9,682 nucleotides of DNA from positions 1 through 9,682 of the forward strand of contig DASVBJ010000101.1 of assembly GCA_036375895.1 (NCBI GenBank), read 5' to 3'. Shown here in pieces: positions 6,164 to 9,682 of the stretch. This DNA is from DASVBJ01 sp036375895 (GTDB lineage: Bacteria > Actinomycetota > Actinomycetes > JACCUZ01). The translations under genes and the position numbers were made by a program. A model generated the notes under the pieces. It was not told the origin of the DNA. It ran no database searches and saw only the letters and a program-made list of their open reading frames with translations. The number at the start of each line of letters is the position of its first letter. The stretch's first letter is position 1.

Positions 6164-7237
6164 ATGCTGATGTCCGGGCTCGGCCAGCGCTATGAGGACA
6201 CGCTGTACTACCCGACGCTGAAGCGGGTGCTGCCCGGCCCGTACGGCGACCGGCTGCTGGTCGCCCTGGTCAAGGGGCTCGCCCCGGCCGACGTCGCGGC
6301 CCGGTCGGAGGTGCTGGCGCACGCGTTCGGGGTGCTCGCGGTCCGGGTCAGCACGGTTATGCCCGGCTGGGTGTGCCTGGACCTGCTCACGTCTGACCCG
6401 CTCGCCGACGTCGTCGCGGCGCCACCGATCCCGGACGTGGCCGACCTGAGCGGGATCGTGCTCGGCCGCACTGAAACCGGTGAGGACTGGCGGCTGCCTC
6501 TGCTCGGGTCGCACGTGCTGCTCGCCGGCGCGACCAGGGCCGGGAAGTCCTCGGTGTTGTGGGGACTGCTGCGCGGTGTCGCCCCGGCGATCGCGGACGG
6601 GTCGGTGCGGGTGTGGGCGGTCGACCCGAAAGTTGGCATGGAGCTCGCGCCCGGGCAGGCGTTGTTCACCCGGTTCGCCGCCGACGACCCCGTCGGGATG
6701 GCCGCGCTGCTTGAGGACGCGGTCACGGTGATGCGGGAGCGGACCGTGAGGCTGCGGGGTGTCACCCGGCTGCACGAGCCGACCCCGCTCGACCCGCTGG
6801 TCCTGGTCGTGGTGGACGAGATGGCGGCGCTGACCGCGTACGCCGCCGACCGCGACGTCCGCAAACGGGTGGGCGCCGCGCTGTCGCTGCTGCTCACCCA
6901 AGGCCGGGCCGCCGGGGTGCTGGTGGTCGCGGCGGTGCAGGACCCGCGCAAGGAGGTGCTGCCGTTCCGGGACCTGTTCCCGGTCCGGATCGCGCTGCGG
7001 CTCACCGAACCGGAGCAGGTCGCCCTGGTGCTCGGCGACGGCGCCCGCGACCGCGGCGCGGCCTGCGACCGGATCCCGGTGTCGCAGCCCGGGGTCGGGT
7101 TCGTGCTCCTCGACGGCCACCCGGAACCCGTCCGGGTGCGTGCGGCCTATGTCGACGACACGGCGATCACGACACTGGCCCGCGACTACCCAGCAACGAC
7201 CGCCCGGCCTGACGCGAGTCTGGAGGTCGTGTCGTGA
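6164..7237 (+). pseudogene. FtsK/SpoIIIE-type DNA translocase (AICE transfer protein), 5'-truncated
   Basis: In AICEs a single FtsK-like ATPase moves double-stranded DNA between mycelial cells. From the first ATG after the junction 357 residues remain: LMSGLGQRYEDTLYYPTL, Walker A GATRAGKS (122-129, Lys128), AVDPKVGMEL (152-161), Walker B LVLVVVDEM (212-220, Asp218/Glu219), VAAVQDPRKEVLP, and FPVRIALRLTEPEQVALVLGDGARD. The motor core is therefore intact. The N-terminal part, about 100 residues carrying the membrane segments in relatives of roughly 460 residues, is absent. The frame is open back to 5918, but that extension is arginine-rich antisense of the regulator remnant and is not real protein. 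No ribosome binding site precedes 6164. Its stop overlaps a GTG of a 35-codon ORF. Family is certain; transfer function is probably lost. Confidence 0.85.
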
Positions 7238-7341
7238 CGGACGGCTGGCGTGACCTCGCCGCGTGCGGTGACGACATCACCGCCGGCCGGGTTGAGCCGC
7301 TGACGCGGGCCAACGTCTGGCGCCTGTGCGCGGGTACGTGA
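7234..7341 (+). CDS. 35-codon ORF overlapping the FtsK stop (unrecognised)
   Basis: A GTG at 7234 overlaps the FtsK stop (GTGA) and opens MTDGWRDLAACGDDITAGRV, ending in LTRANVWRLCAGT at a TGA at 7339-7341. That stop overlaps the first base of the integrase ATG. The tight packing suggests translation, but the peptide is short and unrecognised. Rep and xis genes normally sit between the FtsK and integrase genes in AICEs and are missing here, so this may be the 5' stump of a deleted gene. Confidence 0.4.
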   Translation: MTDGWRDLAACGDDITAGRVEPLTRANVWRLCAGT

Positions 7342-8479
7342 TGGGACGGCGGCACTTCGGAGCGGTGCGGCAGTTGCCGTCCGGCCGGTGGCAGGCGAGG
7401 TACCGCGGGCCAGACGGGGTCCTGCGACCTGCTCCGATCACCTTCGAGCGGAAGTCGGACGCAGCACGTTGGCTGTCCCTCGCGGAGTCGCAGATCGCGC
7501 ACGGCACCTGGGTGGATCCGCACCGGGGCGAGGTTCCGTTGAAGGAGTACGCCGAGGCGTGGATCGAGGAGCGGCCGAACCTGCGCCCGAAGACGGTGGA
7601 GCTGTATCGCAGCCTGCTGCGGCGCCACATCGTGCCGGAGCTGGGCGAAGTGATGCTCAACGGTCTGTCGACTGAACGCGTGCGGGCCTGGGCGGCACCG
7701 CCGGCTTCAGTCGGGGGCTTCGGCCACGACGACGGCGAAGGCGTACCGGTTGCTGCGGGCGATCATGTCGACTGCGGTCGACGACGAGCTGGTGCCGCGC
7801 AACCCGTGCCGGATCAAGGGGGCGAGCCACGAGCCGACCCCGGAGCGGCCGGTCGCCACGCTCGCTCAGGTGCGCCAGCTCGTCGAGAAGGTGCCCGACC
7901 GCTTCAAGGCGCTCGTCCTGCTGGCGACGTTCGCCAGCCTGCGCTGGGGCGAGCTGGTCGCGCTGCGGCGACGGAACCTCGACCTTGACCACCGGGTCGT
8001 CCCGCGTCGTGGCGGCCTACAACGAGCTGTCGACCGGCGAGCTGCGCCTCGGTCCGCCGAAGTCCGCCGCCGGCCGTCGGGTCGTTGCGCTCCCGGCCGA
8101 GATCGTGCCCGAGCTGACCGAGCACCTGGCGACGTCCGCGCAGCCGGGGGCCGACGGCCTGGTCTTCGTGACCACGACCGGCCAGCCGCTGCGGCGCAGC
8201 AACTTCAACAAGTCGGTGCGCTGGCACGAGATCGTCGCCGAGGTCGGCCTGCCCGGGCCCCGGTTCCACGACCTACGACACACGGGCAACACCCTCGCCG
8301 CGCCGTTCGCCAGCACTCGGGAGCTGATGGCGCGGATGGGCCACGGCAGCTCCCGCGCGGCGTTGATCTACCAGCACGCGACGGCCGACCGGGACCGGAT
8401 GATCGCGGACGCGCTGGACGCCTTGCTCGCGGCGGAAGGCCAGAAGGACGAGCGTCCCGAGCGCGAAGTCGGCGGGTGA
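7341..8479 (+). pseudogene. int: Tyrosine-recombinase integrase with two frameshifts
   Basis: This AICE/phage-type site-specific integrase is split over three frames. The first part (7341 to about 7691) has the arm-binding N-terminus (RRHFGAVRQLPSGRWQARYR) and the start of the core-binding domain (KEYAEAWIEERPNLRPKTVELYRSLLRRHI). The second (about 7693-8000) holds SATTTAKAYRLLRAIMSTAVDDELVPRNPCRIKG and catalytic Arg in LRWGELVALRRR. The third (about 8003-8479) holds GPPKSAAGRR, the HxxR box FHDLRHTGNTLA, the box II RMGHGSS and nucleophile Tyr in IYQHATADRD. Single surplus bases at about 7692 (GGG) and 8001-8003 (CCC) would restore one frame of 378 residues. All four catalytic boxes survive. 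It lies 101 bp from the tRNA copy of the attachment site, as expected for a tRNA-directed integrase. A GTG at 7326 is an alternative start; no good ribosome binding site is seen. Confidence 0.88.
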
Positions 8480-8491
8480 GCGCGGACCCTT

Positions 8492-8510
8492 GTGGCACGT
8501 ACGTGGCACG
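8492..8510 (+). promoter_or_regulatory. Right arm-like integrase site, GTGGCACG-N3-GTGGCACG
   Basis: GTGGCACG occurs at 8492-8499 and 8503-8510, 13 nt after the integrase stop and 70 bp from the core repeat. It repeats the pattern at 3120-3138 in the same orientation. In the circular form the two sites would flank the core directly, as arm sites do. Confidence 0.6.
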
Positions 8511-8537
8511 TGGACCGGAACGGCTAGGAGCAACACG

Positions 8538-8577
8538 AAGGCCCAGGCGAGGCGGTCGAGCCTCTGGCCTGGGCCTT
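8538..8577. terminator. Strong hairpin between integrase and tRNA-Gly (bidirectional terminator candidate)
   Basis: AAGGCCCAGGC (8538-8548) pairs with GCCTGGGCCTT (8567-8577), and inside it GAGGC pairs with GCCTC around a 6-nt loop, with a 2-nt bulge. The plus-strand transcript ends in TTT only. It lies between the convergent integrase and tRNA genes, so it may end both transcripts. Being inside the element, it would replace the tRNA terminator displaced by integration. Confidence 0.6.
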
Positions 8578-8580
8578 TGC

Positions 8581-8625
8581 ATGGAGCGGGTGACGAGAAT
8601 CGAACTCGCACTGTCAGCTTGGGAA
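8581..8625. repeat. Right attachment site inside tRNA-Gly
   Basis: This is the second 45-bp copy, identical to 2969-3013. It runs from one base beyond the encoded CCA to the TTCCC of the anticodon loop. tRNA anticodon-loop to 3'-end segments are standard target cores for tyrosine integrases of actinomycete elements. Confidence 0.93.
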
Positions 8626-8655
8626 GCTGATGTTCTGCCATTGAACTACACCCGC
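8582..8655 (-). tRNA. tRNA-Gly (CCC anticodon), CCA encoded
   Basis: The reverse complement folds as a full cloverleaf. The acceptor GCGGGTG (8655-8649) pairs with CACCCGC, the D stem is GTTC/GAAC, the anticodon stem TCAGC/GCTGA holds the loop TTCCCAA (anticodon CCC), and the T arm has the loop TTCGATT. The discriminator is T and CCA is encoded (8584-8582). The element enters at its 3' end, and the 45-bp crossover repeat restores the sequence from the anticodon loop onward, so the gene stays intact. Confidence 0.95.
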
Positions 8656-8670
8656 GGGCAACGCCCGCCC

Positions 8671-8676
8671 ATAGTA
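8671..8676 (-). promoter_or_regulatory. -10 box candidate for tRNA-Gly
   Basis: TACTAT on the minus strand ends 15 nt before the mature tRNA 5' end and fits the TANNNT -10 pattern with a short leader. No clear -35 hexamer is seen. The region is shared with the divergent dcd promoter. Confidence 0.4.
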
Positions 8677-8688
8677 CAGAAGCCCCGG

Positions 8689-8694
8689 TAGGGT
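8689..8694 (+). promoter_or_regulatory. -10 box candidate for dcd, leaderless start
   Basis: TAGGGT lies 6 nt before the dcd GTG, which places the expected transcription start on or next to the start codon. There is no purine-rich ribosome binding site, which is consistent with a leaderless mRNA, common in actinobacteria. Confidence 0.45.
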
Positions 8695-8700
8695 CGGCAC

Positions 8701-9276
8701 GTGCTGCTCTCGGACGGTGACATCCGCAAGGAGATCGAGTCGGGTCGGGTCTCCATCGACCCCTACGAGCCGGCGATGGTCCAGCCGTCGAGCATCGACG
8801 TGCGCATCGACCGCTACTTCCGGGTCTTCGAGAACCACCGCTACCCGCACATCGACCCAGCGGTCGAGCAGCCGGACCTGACCCGGCTGGTCGAGCCCGA
8901 CGGCGACGAGCCGTTCATCCTGCACCCGGGCGAGTTCGTGCTCGCCTCGACGTACGAGGTCGTCACGCTGCCGGACGACGTAGCAGCCCGCCTCGAGGGC
9001 AAGTCCTCGCTCGGCCGACTCGGCCTGCTCACGCACTCGACGGCCGGCTTCATCGACCCGGGCTTCTCCGGGCACGTCACGCTCGAGCTCTCCAACGTGG
9101 CGACCCTGCCGATCAAGCTCTGGCCGGGCATGAAGATCGGCCAGCTGTGCCTGTTCCGCTTGTCCTCCCCGGCCGAGCACCCGTACGGCTCCGCCGTCCA
9201 CGGCTCGCGCTACCAGGGTCAGCGCGGCCCCACGCCGTCGCGCTCGTTCCAGAACTTCCACCGCACCCGGATCTGA
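8701..9276 (+). CDS. dcd: dCTP deaminase
   Basis: This 191-residue enzyme deaminates dCTP in the pathway to dUMP and thymidylate. The length and sequence resemble the M. tuberculosis protein, which is known to be bifunctional (deaminase plus dUTPase). The N-terminus MLLSDGDIRKEIESGRVSIDPYE is typical. The core motif starts at residue 100 (GKSSLGRLGLLTHSTAGF) and continues IDPGFSGHVTLELSN, with Ala115 and the catalytic Glu129 at the positions known from the mycobacterial enzyme. The C-terminal lid RYQGQRGPTPSRSFQNF is present. The GTG at 8701 gives the exact family N-terminus. It is transcribed away from tRNA-Gly and belongs to the chromosome rather than the inserted element. Bifunctionality is inferred from resemblance only. 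Confidence 0.95.
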   Translation: MLLSDGDIRKEIESGRVSIDPYEPAMVQPSSIDVRIDRYFRVFENHRYPHIDPAVEQPDLTRLVEPDGDEPFILHPGEFVLASTYEVVTLPDDVAARLEGKSSLGRLGLLTHSTAGFIDPGFSGHVTLELSNVATLPIKLWPGMKIGQLCLFRLSSPAEHPYGSAVHGSRYQGQRGPTPSRSFQNFHRTRI

Positions 9277-9333
9277 GCGCAGCCCGTCGCGGCCGGTACG
9301 TCGAGTCGGTCCGCCCGGTGCGACAGAGCGGCG

Positions 9334-9682
9334 TCAGCGCACGGAGCGGAGGAGCCGGGTGCGGGTCGTGCTCGGCGGGTCCGCGAGCGGGCGTGTCCGC
9401 GCCCACGACGGCAGCAGCCCCGGGGACATCGAGGTGGCGTAGTGGTGCCCCTGGCCCAGCGTGCACCCCAGCTCGCGCAGGCGTTCGGCGGTGCGCTCGG
9501 TCTCCACCCCCTCGGCCACGACCTCGATGTCCAGGTCGGCGGCGAGCCTGGTGACGGCGCTGACGATCGCGCTGTCCCTGGGTGAGTCGTGGATCTGGCT
9601 CACGAAGGACCGGTCGATCTTCAGCTGCTGGATCGGCAGCCCGGACAGGTGCGTGAGGGAGGAGTAGCCGGTGCCGAAGTCG
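9334..9682 (-). CDS. EAL-domain cyclic-di-GMP phosphodiesterase, C-terminal part (partial)
   Basis: The last 115 codons of a minus-strand gene enter from the right edge. DFGTGYSSL and LKIDRSFV, both conserved EAL-domain strands that carry metal- and substrate-binding residues, are followed by AEGVET and LGCTLGQGHHYATSM in place of the more usual 'QGYLFSRP'. EAL domains hydrolyse cyclic-di-GMP; upstream GGDEF or sensory domains would lie outside the window. After the EAL fold comes a tail of about 30 residues rich in Arg/Thr. The gene converges on dcd with 57 bp between them, where no clear terminator is seen. Activity cannot be judged because the EAL signature itself is off the edge. Confidence 0.88.
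   Translation of the reverse strand, partial: DFGTGYSSLTHLSGLPIQQLKIDRSFVSQIHDSPRDSAIVSAVTRLAADLDIEVVAEGVETERTAERLRELGCTLGQGHHYATSMSPGLLPSWARTRPLADPPSTTRTRLLRSVR

Larger units (their letters stand above)
2969..8625. mobile_element. Degenerate AICE-like integrative element in tRNA-Gly (5.6 kb)
   Basis: The perfect 45-bp direct repeats at both ends are 5612 bp apart and enclose a tyrosine integrase gene adjacent to the tRNA copy, an FtsK-type transfer gene, an HTH/TPR regulator stump and cargo (Mrr endonuclease, O-methyltransferase). This is the layout of actinomycete integrative and conjugative elements of the pSAM2 type, which recombine into the 3' part of tRNA genes. Decay is visible: the FtsK gene and the regulator have lost their 5' ends, the integrase has two frameshifts, and neither a replication initiator nor an excisionase gene is recognisable. 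The element is therefore probably immobile on its own. Parts of it are clearly less GC-rich than the flanks. The boundaries are well supported; the AICE label rests on gene types. Confidence 0.88.

Noticed and set aside
5732..7120. 462-residue minus-strand frame opposite the FtsK gene
   Set aside because: Low-complexity Arg/Gly/His/Gln composition typical of the antisense of a GC-rich gene; the plus frame has Walker motifs.
7234..7341. WhiB-like fragment suggested by the WRDLAAC start
   Set aside because: Only a short resemblance; the four iron-sulfur cysteines of WhiB are absent (two cysteines in 35 residues).
1..9682. CRISPR array or rRNA genes
   Set aside because: No regularly spaced repeats and no rRNA-like conserved stretches were seen on either strand.

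Overview
The window is very GC-rich (hand counts of two 60-base lines: 48/60 GC in the cysteine desulfurase at 2401, 34/60 in the methyltransferase at 4741). The gene content (SigE-type ECF sigma factor, actinobacterial dCTP deaminase, pSAM2-like integrase and FtsK-type transfer protein) points to an actinobacterium, perhaps a Geodermatophilaceae-like soil organism; that genus-level guess is weak.

Left chromosomal part (1-2968). A minus-strand ECF sigma factor gene (59-667) overlaps by ATGA the start of a following gene that leaves the window (1-62). Across a 292-bp divergent region lies a plus-strand pair: an ArsR regulator fused to a rhodanese domain (960-1646) and a cysteine desulfurase (1658-2911). 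Both handle sulfane sulfur, and two matching inverted repeats (TCAA-N8-TTGA) in front of the pair are candidate operators.

Central part (2969-8625). A small integrated mobile element is bounded by a perfect 45-bp direct repeat. The right copy is the 3' half of an intact tRNA-Gly(CCC) gene; the left copy is an orphan fragment. The element resembles a decayed actinomycete integrative element (AICE, pSAM2 type). From left to right it holds a recombination/regulatory end with arm-like repeats, an Mrr-type restriction endonuclease gene, a probable PH-domain protein remnant, an O-methyltransferase gene on the minus strand, the C-terminal stump of an HTH/TPR regulator, an FtsK/Tra ATPase gene lacking its 5' part, a 35-codon ORF and a tyrosine integrase gene with two single-base frameshifts. 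No replication initiator or excisionase gene is visible. The regulator and FtsK stumps are joined back to back at about 6152, as if one deletion removed both 5' ends and the promoter region between them. The paired motif GTGGCACG-N3-GTGGCACG occurs near both ends in the same orientation and is a good candidate for integrase arm-binding sites.

Right chromosomal part (8626-9682). After the tRNA come a divergent dCTP deaminase gene (8701-9276), probably read from a leaderless transcript, and the 3' end of an EAL-domain cyclic-di-GMP phosphodiesterase gene on the minus strand, cut by the window edge.

The most notable items are the tRNA-bounded degenerate element carrying a restriction gene, its conserved terminal repeats, its deletion scar, and the ArsR-rhodanese/cysteine desulfurase unit with paired operator-like sites.
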